This document shows, in pieces, positions 48,439 through 59,000 of a stretch of 64,000 nucleotides of DNA. Each line of letters starts with the position of its first letter. The first letter of the stretch is position 1. The stretch is taken from the NCBI GenBank assembly GCA_002803225.1, contig NXFV01001972.1, positions 17,526-81,525 of the forward strand, in the 5' to 3' direction. The notes under the pieces were generated by a model. The model had not been told where the DNA came from, did no database searches, and was given only the letters and a program-made list of their open reading frames with translations. A program made the translations under genes and the position numbers. The DNA comes from Gamarada debralockiae (lineage: Eukaryota > Ascomycota > Leotiomycetes > Helotiales > Hyphodiscaceae).

Positions 48439-49343
48439 CGGTCTTGAATGTCTGCCTGTAGGTTTCGTCGATACAAACTGACAACCCAAAACTTGTTGAT
48501 CTCTCATCGAGTTGGCTAAAACTCTTCAGACACTTCGAAGATCGATCTTCTTGCATTGGAACATCAAGTTTTGACCGAATAGCGATGCATGTAAGCCGAT
48601 AACTTTGAGCAAGCCGATGAGAGTGGAGGAGAGCAGCAGGAAAAGGAGAAGACCATTGTCGTGTACGCAGTTGGCAAAAGATCCTGCGCAAGATTCCGTA
48701 GAGAGGGTCTTACCATTACGGCTACGCTGGACCTCCTCGAGGCTACCGGCACTCGCATCTATTGCCTGCATATTGTAGGCATGAATACAACTGCCTGCAC
48801 TTGTGATCGGTCAGAAATCGAATTCGCTCCTCTAGGCTGTTGAAATTGAGGATCTCTACCGTATAAAAGACATAACATATGAGAAATTTGCAATTTCTTT
48901 GGCTCAATAAAAACAAGTTGTTTGGATTTCTTGCCAGAAGTGATGGAAGAAAAGGGGGAGGAAGATGATTTGCCAAAAACAAGAGGTCGCTTGAGCTTCA
49001 GCCAGCCCTGCGCCCAAAGCGGCTCAGCGCGATTTGAGAACTTCTCTTCTTTGGGACAGCTTCGCTCAAACCTAAAGCGCGATTGAAACTATTCACTGGA
49101 AGTGACTAATTGAGACACAACCAAATCAAGGAGTAAATCGGAAGCTGAGGAGGACCGCGTCCGAGGCAATTGTCTGGCCACTGATTAACTAGCTGCGCAG
49201 TTTCTTAGTGATCCTGGAACCCTGATCATATCAGTCTTAAGGCCACAAACCACAAACGTCAACAAACGCCCTTCTAAAGCTGAAGTGAACCCCCAACCTT
49301 GGTCTCTCTCTGCCACCCAAAGTATAGCAAACCTGCGATCAAG
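48439..49343. other. intergenic, upstream of RTT103
   Basis: No gene supported. The last 300 bases should contain the RTT103 promoter and leader. Confidence 0.5.
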
Positions 49344-51120
49344 ATGGCGTACACCGATGATGCCGTGCTGGCAAAGCTTTCCGCTCTGAACGAGACTCAA
49401 GAAAGTATCGTGAGTACCTACATCCCAATCGCTCATGCAATCGCAGAAGCTCACGTTTGTCAGGTCACCGTTGCCCAATGGGTAATGTTCCATAGGTAGG
49501 CAAACAAACAATTCCCTCAAATAGATTCAACGATTCAGTGCTGACCCGGGTGGCGGATTAGGAGACACGCAGATCGAACCGGACAGCTATGGCTTCAGCG
49601 TCTGAAGGACTCTGGAAGCAATAAGAGGCTGAACTTGATCTATCTTGCAAATGGTAATCATTCATTCCATCTCAACGAATATGGCGGCAATCATTCAAAA
49701 GGCGTTGGGATTTGAACTTGGAGTACGCTTGCTAATGACCTCTTCCATTGCAGAAGTCGCACAGCAGTCGAAGGCTCGCCGCAAAGACGACTTCCTCATC
49801 GCATTCTCTCCCGTTATCGCCGAAGCTACCGCGACTGCATATAAAGGAGCTACAAATGAGGTGCAACAGAAGCTACGGAGGGTCGTAGAAGTATGGCGGC
49901 AGCGGCAGATATTCGAGCTCCCTATCCAGGAAGCAATCGAATCACGCATAGACGGTATGCCCATTCGCGTGTTTTCGAATTGTTTAACAACTGACAATGA
50001 TTGATATCTAGAGCTGGACAAATCTCGATCGGCGAACAAGCGGGCAGGCGGATCTATCTTCTCTTCCAACCCTTCAGCTGTTCCGAGCGAATTGGTTCCC
50101 ATCGTTGGACCACAACAGAATTTATCCAAGCTCGTCTTATCCACCCGGACATCTGTTAATGCTGCTAACCAAGACTACGATAAACTCACCGATCCGAATG
50201 CTACTACACCGTCTGCGCCGGTTCATGCAGCCCGACTGAATGGTCTTCTAAAGACCTTGGCAAATGCAGAAGGAGCAGTGGTACGTTTTCAACTGTTCAA
50301 TTCTGTTCAGCAGTTGGATTTGAACTGTTCATCCCGTTCGAGCGATTCCCACCCAATCGCTCATCCTAGTTCAATGAGTGAATCCGAGGCGATACCCGTT
50401 AGGAGAAATCATGCCAGAGTCCTGGTTCTCCAGTCACTTCATTCAGTTGAGTGATTCGGACGCCGGTCGCTCCTCTCATTTGAACAATCCAAAGTCCAAT
50501 CGCTCAAATATGTCTGAACGATTGCTAATCCACGATTTTAGGCCGAAAGTATCAAAGCCCGAAACCTCCTAATCGAAGGCCTCGAGAAGATCCTAGACAC
50601 AAACCGTACCGCTCTCGTAGCCGAAGAGACCCAACTCACCCACCTATCCACCCGACGAAACGAGATCGACGCCAAGAAGAGAGAAGTAGAAGATAATATC
50701 ATGCGTGGATTCGCTAATAATAGCAACCCAAGCACACCTGCTGGCGTCGGAGGAGCAAGTCCCGGATCACAGCAAACGCCAGCCACGCCAGCCGAAGAGC
50801 CCAACCGTCCCAAAGTTGAAGCCTTGACTCCACCCGACTTCCCAAAACCGCCTGCTCGTGAGCCAGCTCCGGAGTTGGATCTGGATGCGACTATGAATGA
50901 GAGTGCAGCCGAACTCAATGCCCAGATTCCGCTGCCCACACCACCTGTTATCCAAGCAGGCAGTTATGGCGGTGATACACGCTATAGATCGGGTTCAATG
51001 AGTGGCGGGAGTGCAAAGAAGCGGAAGTTGAATGATGGGGATGAGTTTGCGGATTTGGGGGAGGGTGATTTAGATGCGGATGTTGCGGAGATGCTTAGGC
51101 AGGATAGCGGTACGGTTTGA
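49344..51120 (+). CDS. RTT103: RNA polymerase II CTD-interacting termination factor, Rtt103-like
   Basis: Binds Ser2-phosphorylated polymerase II tail and helps recruit the Rat1 exonuclease for transcription termination. Six exons (49344-49409, 49464-49495, 49562-49653, 49754-49954, 50012-50280, 50542-51120), all phases consistent, give 412 residues. The CID domain covers roughly residues 1-130: LSALNETQESIVTVAQWVMF, HADRTGQLWLQRLKDS, LNLIYLANEVAQQSK and VVEVWRQRQIFE. A coiled-coil region follows (LLIEGLEKILDTNRTALVAE), then a Pro-rich tail and a C-terminal basic/acidic patch (KKRKLNDGDEFADLGEGDL). The last intron is unusually long at 261 nt and contains repeated GAGYGATT motifs and a hairpin. 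The 32-nt second exon is notable. Confidence 0.92.
50281..50541 (+). repeat. repeat-rich last intron of RTT103
   Basis: 261-nt intron. A perfect 8-bp inverted repeat with a 7-base loop lies at 50340-50362 (GAGCGATT / AATCGCTC). The same octamer family recurs as GAGTGATT near 50451, AATCGCTC near 50501 and GAACGATT near 50516. Other introns of this gene are 54-100 nt. Confidence 0.75.
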
Positions 51121-51330
51121 GGAATTGTTCACTGCGAATGAGTGATTGGGTTCAGGGCGGAGAGAGGATATGGATATGGAACTGATACAGAGGAGTTTAA
51201 TTACTCGTCGGGATTGAGTGATTGATGTGTCGGATTAGAGACGAATGCATAGCGAGGATTTGTAAGTTAGAAGGCCGAAAATGGGAACTCTGTGATATTT
51301 CTTAGATCTTGAACAGCCCTGTGATATCAA

Positions 51331-51609
51331 ATGCCTTTCGTGATGTGGTTCCTCGATGGTTCAATCACTGGCTCTCACGGCATTTGGGGTGGTTTGTTGA
51401 CGGTTTTCAAAATCGGTGACGCTTGGGATGCCGAGACTATGATCGGCGAGGCCTTCCTGGATGCCAAAGAATTGCTGAAAGCGGCAGAGCAAACGAATCT
51501 GGCGTCCGAGACGTCCAGAATGTGGCGGAAGATGCTTCATGGTCACATGGGGGGATCCAAATCCCAACTCGGTTACCATTCCAACGATGACGATGAATTA
51601 CCCACCTAG
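51331..51609 (+). CDS. small hypothetical open frame, 92 residues
   Basis: An ATG-started frame with protein-like composition (HGIWGGLLTVFKIGDAWDAE, AKELLKAAEQTNLASETS). No recognised domain. It lies between convergent RTT103 and COX7, where 3' untranslated regions are expected, so it may be chance. Confidence 0.28.
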   Translation: MPFVMWFLDGSITGSHGIWGGLLTVFKIGDAWDAETMIGEAFLDAKELLKAAEQTNLASETSRMWRKMLHGHMGGSKSQLGYHSNDDDELPT

Positions 51610-51778
51610 CAACTCAACAAGAAACTCACTCATTCACAAACCCCCAGCAAATCAAGTCCAATTTGAGAATTCATTGTAAAAGCCTCTATTGTCCGATTTC
51701 AATGTACACGTTCCTCCTCTCCCCCAATTGTTCGGAACCCCATCTAGACCCACCACGTATCCCTCCAGAAGATCGTGT

Positions 51779-52341
51779 CTATCCCTTGCCAAACCAAGTC
51801 TTGTGTCCGAGAACCATTCGTCCCATCATGTACATCGATCCTATTCATCCATTCACGTCAGTCATCACATCTCCTCCCATCGAACTGCCTCATCCCATCC
51901 CCCCGCTCCCAAATCAAGAAATGTATGTACGTACCAGCGAAGCCGCCGAAGAGGACGGCGTAGTATGGATAGAGCATGATCTTGCTTTTAGGAGTCTGTT
52001 CACACTTGTCAGTGTTGTCCTCCCTTCTTTTCCTCTTCTCCGGATCGGGAGATGCGGGTTGAGCATGAATATGGACTGAATTGGAGGGGGCCTGGAGACG
52101 TACTTGGTTCCATTGACGGACATGCTGTTTGCCGCCAGCCTGGAAGAGACGCTGGTAGTGAGGGACGCGGTTCTCGCGGTAGACGAAGCTGTTTCCAATA
52201 TACCATTAGCTACTATTTCTTCCGGTGAAATTTGAAGGTATTCCTTCGTCGACCGGCGATCCCAGCGCATACCCAATCTGCCGGTCGTATGGAGCCTAGC
52301 TTATGGTCATAGGACTCTTAATGAATCACTTACCCTGCCAT
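51779..52341 (-). CDS. COX7: cytochrome c oxidase subunit VII/VIIa-type small subunit
   Basis: Small single-span subunit of mitochondrial respiratory complex IV. Four tiny exons on the minus strand (52334-52341, 52104-52188, 51935-51995, 51779-51840) join in phase to give 71 residues. The head is MAGFVYRENRVPHYQRLFQA, followed by a basic linker, then KSKIMLYPYYAVLFGGFAG forming the membrane span with GSMYMMGRMVLGHKTWFGKG at the end. The core matches the yeast Cox7 pattern (QKIFQ, then RSALYLYPFYAIF) and fungal subunits annotated as VIIa. The first exon is only 8 nt (ATG GCA GG). All four introns have GT-AG ends (GTAAGT, GTACGT, GTACGT). The gene is divergent from the mitochondrial PPR gene with 236 bp between starts. 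Identity as a complex IV subunit is strong; VII versus VIIa naming is uncertain. Confidence 0.82.
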
Positions 52342-52577
52342 TGTGTTTGTGGTTCGAAGTTGATGTTCGGATTGAAAGGGGAGACGTGAGGTTGAAGTGG
52401 GCCGATGAATGACAAGCTTAGGAACTTTAGCGGGTGGATGACTAAGCCAGCAATATTTTGAGGAGCTTCTTAAAGATGAGAGCTTAATTAAGCAGAGCAG
52501 TTAAACGCCAGGAACACAACGAAGAAATGAAATGGCGAGGACAATGTACGCCAATTGGGTCCCAATAGCAGGAGACG
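52342..52577. promoter_or_regulatory. 236-bp shared divergent promoter, COX7 / mitochondrial PPR gene
   Basis: Both flanking genes encode mitochondrial proteins and point away from each other, so common regulation is plausible. No specific element can be named. Confidence 0.5.
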
Positions 52578-55133
52578 ATGCGGCCGGCTTTGCAGAGGCT
52601 TCTTTCGAGGCCTTCGTCTCTGGAGCTCCTGCGATGTTTGGTGGGCATCCCAGCACCACTTGTCCATGCGCCAGGAGCCTGGAATCAACAATGTCAGTGC
52701 AGGAGGACGAGTAGACCTCGAAATTACACAAGCGTCGCCGTGGCAATTCAAGAGAAGGGCTTTTACGGCTCGAGAAGGACCCACGAGGGAGGTAACGAAT
52801 CGAGAATTGAAGAACCTCCAACAGACATAAAGATACACCGTACAAGTCGAGCACTGCACACCGCACCTACCGAAACTCTGCTGGGAAAGGCCGCCCTTTC
52901 TTCAGGGTACTACGGACCATGGAAAAAGCCCACTCTCTGGACGCAGGACGAAATCGATTTCGAGTCAAACTTAGCTGCTCCAGAGCATCCAACGCGGCAG
53001 AGGCTGATCGACCAGCCGAAATATAAGAAGGATTTACAACTGTTTGCACGCCTGTTAGATCATCGGGAACGGAGATATGGGATTGACGGGATACGGATGT
53101 TTTGGGAAGCAGTGAAGAACAGACGGATACGTTTGCCTACAAGAGATTACAGGGAATTGAAAAACGTCGGGTTGCCTGCGGAGAAGCTTTGGATGTCTTT
53201 CTTGACGCTCGGATTTTACGATAATAAAGTGTTGGAGGAGTTGTGTGCTTATGCGGACGAATTGTTGGAGAAGACGGGGCGACGATGGTCGAGACTATAT
53301 GCTACAATTGTTCAGCATTTCCTCGTTGGTGGCAAGGGGGAGGATGCTCTGGCATGGCACAATCGATTATTGGAACGACATCCTCCAAGCGCGACCTCAT
53401 TCGCGGAGTTGTGTCATCAGACTGTTCATCATAGGGGGGACCTGAAAGCTTTGAAGGAGATCTACGACAAGAATGAGCATCGCAATGCTTATGGAAAGAT
53501 TATACCGACTCTGTGTTGGCAGGAAGACTTCAAATCGGCGATGGAGTGGCATTTCAGGCTCATCAGCAAAGGAGATTTACCAGTCAAGCCCCAACACGCA
53601 CAAGCCTTGAGTCGTTTCTTGGCCATCTACGATCGACGAAATGCAGTTCGAGTCACCAAGAGTCTTGTTACGGCTGGTGCTACCTTCGATGTTCCCACCA
53701 CCCTCAACGACAACGTGAAGATCTCAAGGGAGATAATGAACCTTGTTCATGGCAGAACTTTCAAGATTCCGGTGAAGGCTTACAACGATGAATACGGAGC
53801 TCGATGGTTCGCAACAAGTTGGGTACCTTTGGATCTTGCAATGCATTCTATTCATGCGCTTGGCATCCAGGAGATTGGACCATTGTCACTGCAAGCTCTT
53901 TGCCTTCGAAACGAGCCCGATGGCAGTGAGCCACAACCTTACGTTATTCTCCGTCGGATTGAACAACTGCAATCTATTGGGATATCTATCGGCAATTCAG
54001 TGTTTTCACGAGCTGTGAAACATTTTGCACAGAATCGAATGTTCAACTATCTGATGGGCTTACTTAAGAGCGACCAGCATCCAGATTCTCTGGAAGATTG
54101 GAAATATCTTGAACACCAAATGGCATCATTTGCACGGATCAGAGATTGGGATCAATATCGCCGGATACTGGCCGTTCGAACTGTTGGTCGCAAATCACCT
54201 ACGATAGAAGCGCAAAATGTCTGGCTACGGACACATATCACGAATAGGGATCTGCCTGCTGCGCTGGATACTCTCACAAAAATGCAGGTGAATGGCACGA
54301 TTGTGAAAACGACTACGATTGCGTACATTCTCCGAACTCTATTGATCACTCGCCAACGTGGTCGTAGGGTTCAGACTCTGATAGGAGGATCGCGCGATCT
54401 AGAGATGGCCACCAGCATGTTGAAGGGTATTATGGATGCTGGAAACTTGGTGCCAGCTGCGTATTGGCGAGAGATTGTTCGCAGGTATGGAATGATGTGG
54501 CGTCAGAGTGAGCTTCAAGAACTATGCATCTTCCTTGCTTCGCGGTACGGCCCTTCAGACAAATCATATCTTGAGCATATCGGTATGCGACGCGCAAACC
54601 TCTACCGAGTGCCAGCTCAGGTCAACCCAAGTCATCCTTTGCATCCGCTCAAGATCTTGTTTCCGGCGTCGCTGCAAAAAGCGATTGTGGAATGGGGTTT
54701 CATTCACGCACTCAGAAAAGCAGAACACGCTCCCACGCCCACCATAAGGTCAAAACGACTCGGCCTAGAGGGTGATATCAGCAATCAAGTCACAGCTGGT
54801 ATCAGTCTCCTCAAACAGCTTCGTCAACTCGGAGTTCATATCGATAGAAGGGCCATCAAGAAAGCCATCTTCAACCGCCTCATCATGTATTACAGCCCGG
54901 GACATTCGACCAGGCCATACAATCGAGTCGCACGATTCTATGCACCAGATCTTGAACTTATGACGCGCCTTATCGATGATGCTATGGGACGCCAGACCTT
55001 TGGTGGTGGCCTGAAGCTCCAGATTGTGTCACGTGGGATGTTGAGGCTCGGAAGGCGGGCTCGGAAGGCGAAGAAACGGGAGACGAAGCGGTTGAAGAGC
55101 CGGGTGCTTTCGAATAGTCATCTTTTGCTCTGA
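52578..55133 (+). CDS. PPR-type mitochondrial protein
   Basis: Intronless, 851 residues. The N-terminus is a typical mitochondrial presequence (MRPALQRLLSRPSSLELLRC, Arg-rich, no acids). The body consists of helical hairpins of pentatricopeptide type, for example AALDTLTKMQVNGTIVKTTT and LLKQLRQLGVHIDRRAIKKA. The C-terminus is highly basic (LGRRARKAKKRETKRLKSRV), as in proteins that bind mitochondrial RNA or ribosomes. Likely role: expression of a mitochondrial transcript or mitoribosome function; the exact ortholog is unknown. The last 51 bases of the coding region and the start of the 3' untranslated region are duplicated at 60923-61020 (see repeats). Confidence 0.8.
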   Translation: MRPALQRLLSRPSSLELLRCLVGIPAPLVHAPGAWNQQCQCRRTSRPRNYTSVAVAIQEKGFYGSRRTHEGGNESRIEEPPTDIKIHRTSRALHTAPTETLLGKAALSSGYYGPWKKPTLWTQDEIDFESNLAAPEHPTRQRLIDQPKYKKDLQLFARLLDHRERRYGIDGIRMFWEAVKNRRIRLPTRDYRELKNVGLPAEKLWMSFLTLGFYDNKVLEELCAYADELLEKTGRRWSRLYATIVQHFLVGGKGEDALAWHNRLLERHPPSATSFAELCHQTVHHRGDLKALKEIYDKNEHRNAYGKIIPTLCWQEDFKSAMEWHFRLISKGDLPVKPQHAQALSRFLAIYDRRNAVRVTKSLVTAGATFDVPTTLNDNVKISREIMNLVHGRTFKIPVKAYNDEYGARWFATSWVPLDLAMHSIHALGIQEIGPLSLQALCLRNEPDGSEPQPYVILRRIEQLQSIGISIGNSVFSRAVKHFAQNRMFNYLMGLLKSDQHPDSLEDWKYLEHQMASFARIRDWDQYRRILAVRTVGRKSPTIEAQNVWLRTHITNRDLPAALDTLTKMQVNGTIVKTTTIAYILRTLLITRQRGRRVQTLIGGSRDLEMATSMLKGIMDAGNLVPAAYWREIVRRYGMMWRQSELQELCIFLASRYGPSDKSYLEHIGMRRANLYRVPAQVNPSHPLHPLKILFPASLQKAIVEWGFIHALRKAEHAPTPTIRSKRLGLEGDISNQVTAGISLLKQLRQLGVHIDRRAIKKAIFNRLIMYYSPGHSTRPYNRVARFYAPDLELMTRLIDDAMGRQTFGGGLKLQIVSRGMLRLGRRARKAKKRETKRLKSRVLSNSHLLL

Positions 55134-55177
55134 TGTATGTATGATCTAGGCCGTTGTCGTATAAGAAGAGAATAGTA
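55083..55177 (+). repeat. left copy of a ~97-bp direct repeat (3' end of PPR gene)
   Basis: Covers the last codons and early 3' untranslated region of the PPR gene. Matches 60923-61020 at roughly 88-90 percent by eye, with a few 1-4 base indels; the block GCGGTTGAAGAGCCGGGTGC and the stretch around GTCATCTTTTGCTCT are identical. Confidence 0.88.
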
Positions 55178-56023
55178 AAGCTGCATCTTAGGTGACATTG
55201 ACCAACCGAATCCATTTTCATATCCGTCCCGTATTTTTCTCGCTGCAGAGGCGTCTCATATGCACCTGTTATCAATTTCCATATGCAGTGCATCGAAATC
55301 GCTCATTTTCAAGTTCAAGTGGCTTTTTCTGGCCGACCCCTCATTCGCTGCAAGTGCGGTCAGCCTATCCATCAGCCTCATTCTCATGCCCAAACCTACC
55401 CCTCTTTTCTTCTTCCCAACCTCACCCCACGTCAAATACGCGCGGCTTTGCTGCTGCCTGACAACCTCATGCATTCCCATGCACTCCTCTCTACTGTGTG
55501 GCATTTCTATTCTCTTACTCGTCGGATGAAATCTCTGTGTATTTTGAGCTTCGAATCAATTTGGCCCACAGCCTCACTTCTCAATTTCTTGGTCGTGAAC
55601 AGCGCGGGGCCTGCAGATTGTGGCGCTCATTCCTCGCGTGCAGATGCCGTTTTTGTGACGACCCTGGCCTTATCGGCGGGACTAGGAATGAGTGTTTTGC
55701 CGGACCACGATTTTGCTGAAGGTGCGAGCTATGTTTTGCTTGGAGGCTCTCGGTCGTTCAAAATTCTAGTTGCTGTTCACCAAAAAGTTCGCGATTCGTG
55801 TGTAAACGTTCGTACACCACGGATTGATACGTTTTGTGACTGAGTCCACTGTTAACGGAGCAGTTGAGTACTTGGTCGCATTTTACATTTATCACTATAT
55901 TGAGATTGGGTGTTTGGGGATCGCTGTTCGCAACGAGAGGATAGCTCCTCGAGCTTTGTGTCAAAACGTTCTGCGAGCAGAATCTTGTCGGAGTGGGATA
56001 GTTTTCAACTGAACGAGTCGAAC
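55178..56023. other. intergenic, upstream of the NLR gene
   Basis: No gene supported; overlapping short frames only. Should contain the NLR promoter. Confidence 0.45.
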
Positions 56024-59000
56024 ATGACGTCGAATGGACATGTTGCGAATGGGAATAGGGTGGATACTGCTGTTCCTTGGAGGAACGGAGCGCCAGGAAA
56101 ATCTATCTATCCAGGTTCTACGTTGACTGAGAACTGGCAGCCAGGGAATGGAGACACTTCTTACACGAACGGACACAATGGAAATCGGAAGGACTCGGCT
56201 TCTACTTTGATCGAGAATGTGAAGAAGGCGAACGGTGGGGCTGGAAATGGGTTGGATGTTAAGGACACTGCATCGGAGTCGGGGAATGGGTATGTCGAGG
56301 GCGAAGATGGTACAATGGGCTACGGCGACGAAAAAGGCGCTCACAGACTTGATGAATATGAAGTGGACTTTTCGTGAGTTCTTCGACGTTCATTTTATTC
56401 TGGTGCCTTTGTAACAGAAAAGGTAGAAACACGAGAAGATTTGCAGTCCGTCGATGGAAAGATATTTTGAAGAGCACTTCTGCAAGACTTTCGGGTTCCG
56501 GTTGGTTGAACTTAAAAATCTCTGTCGAAGTTCGGGCTGATAAAGAGAAGATCTTCAGATCGCAAGCAAATATCATGACTGGCAAGATTTATCCAGCGAA
56601 ATCCAGCAAAAAATCACCGACCCGGCATCCACTGATCTTGTGAAACGAAACATGTCCAAGATACAGCAAGTGCCAACCGTTTTTGCCACACTGTTTCACA
56701 ACTTTTCTCAGCTTCTTGTTCCGCTTGAGGTCAAATACGATCTAGTGTGGGGACTCATCTATCTCAACTTGAAAGCAAGCGACAGAATATTCATGTTCAA
56801 AAGGGATCGTAGCTCTAATCACTCAATAGCTTTCATACGCGTCGCTAGAAAGGCTGAAACGCACTGCAGACTTGCTTCTAAGAATCAGAAGAGTCATTGA
56901 GCTCTTCAACCGATGTATTGATGCGTGTGACGAAGACAACGAGAGCCGGATTGCAACGGTGGATTTTCTTGACCCCCTGACCACCATCCTCACCGACTCG
57001 ATCACGTATCTGCGCGACTGTTCCTCTGGTTTGTCATTCTTCTCCTAGTAATTTTCACAGTTAACACGGCGCGCTGGTTTAACATGAATCTAGAAAAAGA
57101 CGCAGACAAGGCATGGCCTGCTCTGAAAGAGAGTATCGATGACCAGATCTATACCTTGGATCAAACGGTGAAGTATGTGAATGACATCACAACCTTTTCG
57201 AAGGTCAATCAAGATCGCAAAGTCAAGAATATATCTCTCCGTCATGCCCTGATTCCTGAGCCCGAAGAACATGGAACTTTTCCCAATCGAATCTTGCCGT
57301 CTCGAGAAGAGAATCCTAGGTTTTATGGGCGAAAGGATGAACTTGACAAGATAGCGGATTATCTTAGTCCTAAACACGATCAATCTCTCCGCTCGTATAC
57401 AATCTTCGGGCGAAGAGGCGTTGGAAAGACGGAGATAGCCCTCCAGTTTGCTCATACAAACCCTTGCGGCTTTGATGCAATATTTTGGATTCAATGCGAG
57501 ACATCTGTGGCTATTCGCCAGAGCTTCACCAAAGTTGCCGTCTCTCTAAACTTACCAGGCGCGGACAGCGACGGCCATCACGAAGAGAATCTTCTCAAGG
57601 TTCAAGACTGGTTGAAACGAACAAGTGAGTTCTCATATCATGGTCTTATGTTCAGGACGACACTAATCTATACATTCACGCAGAAAAACGATGGCTGCTC
57701 ATATTTGATAATGCAGGTATGTAGTAACTATTTCATTGTACTATCTAAATTACTGATGCAGAGTAGAGCGCGATCAAATTCTTCGCGCATACTGGCCCGT
57801 TGGAGGAAGTGGTGCGATTCTCGTCACCACTCGAAAATATTATAATTTCGCCAAAGATGTCATGAGAAAGGGCGACACGATCAAGCCTTTTAACGAATCT
57901 CAGAGCTGGGATCTCCTTCTTCAGCTTCTGGGTGATGATTGGAGGAAGAGTGATCAGGAAAACCGCATCCCTGCGACGGAGGTCACCGCAGCAAAGAACC
58001 TTCTGGGAAAATTGGACGGGTTGGCACTAGCGATTCAACAGGCGGCCCAATTGATGAAAGATTCGGACATTGGCGGCCCTACGATCGCAAAAACGTATGA
58101 AATGTTTGAGAAGCGACTCCGGACTCTTCCGGAGCGACATTGGAGCAAACGTTCAGCCTCAGAGAGATCCCTGGATACACTTTGGGACATGATTTTTAAT
58201 TCCTTAACAAGAAATGCAAGGCTGCTTCTGGGTGTCTTTGCTTGGCTGTCTCCCGGTACTTAACCTCCCGTCTTGAGGATTTATTTAGAGCTAACTGAAA
58301 ACAGATTCGATCCAACTTCAACTGTTTTTACCACGAAATCAAAAAGCGTTGGACGGAATTCTTTCTTTTTGCAAGCAGGAAACCATCGATAGTCTTCAGC
58401 GAGCGTCACTTTACAACCTCGTCACTCCGTCGGCTGCGTTCGAAAAGGCGATAAAAGAATTACTCAACAGGGACCTTATCAAACAGGCTGGGCCGCGTTC
58501 CTTCTCTATTCATCGAGTTGTTCAAGAGGCAATAAACTCTCAAAATATCGATGAGCTGCAAGATAGCTTCGATACTGCAGCAAGATTAGTATTCGAACAA
58601 TTCCCCAATTGCCGCAACAACGACAGTCTTTTCGACAGATGGAGTACATGTCAAGATTACATTCCACACGGCGTCCATATAAGCAGAAAGTACCAAGATT
58701 ACGCTACTTCGGGAAAACTAAAAGGCTCAGACACAGTGGTTGAGTTACTCAGTAACTGCGCCTGGTATTTACCCTCGCGCTTATGGCAAGCTAGAGCTTT
58801 GAGCTGACCAGCCTGTAGGTATCTTCACGAACTTGGCGACTACGAGGTGTCATCAAAAATACTTGATTCTGCAAAACTTGCATGCGATGACAAAATGAGT
58901 CTGGCGTACGCAGAGCTGCGAAATACATCCGGTTGCCGGTGGTACGAGCTGAATCGTCTTTCGGACAGCCGCAGAGCTTGGGAAGAGTGTATGGCAATTC

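Noticed and set aside
49344..51120. Idea that RTT103, CTK3 and HAT1 form a functional chromatin/CTD cluster
   Set aside because: They are 30-45 kb apart with unrelated genes between; two CID proteins in one window is most likely coincidence.
55283..55843. 186-codon plus-strand frame upstream of the NLR gene
   Set aside because: No recognisable domain, frame competes with two others of similar quality, and it occupies the expected promoter; not supported as a gene.
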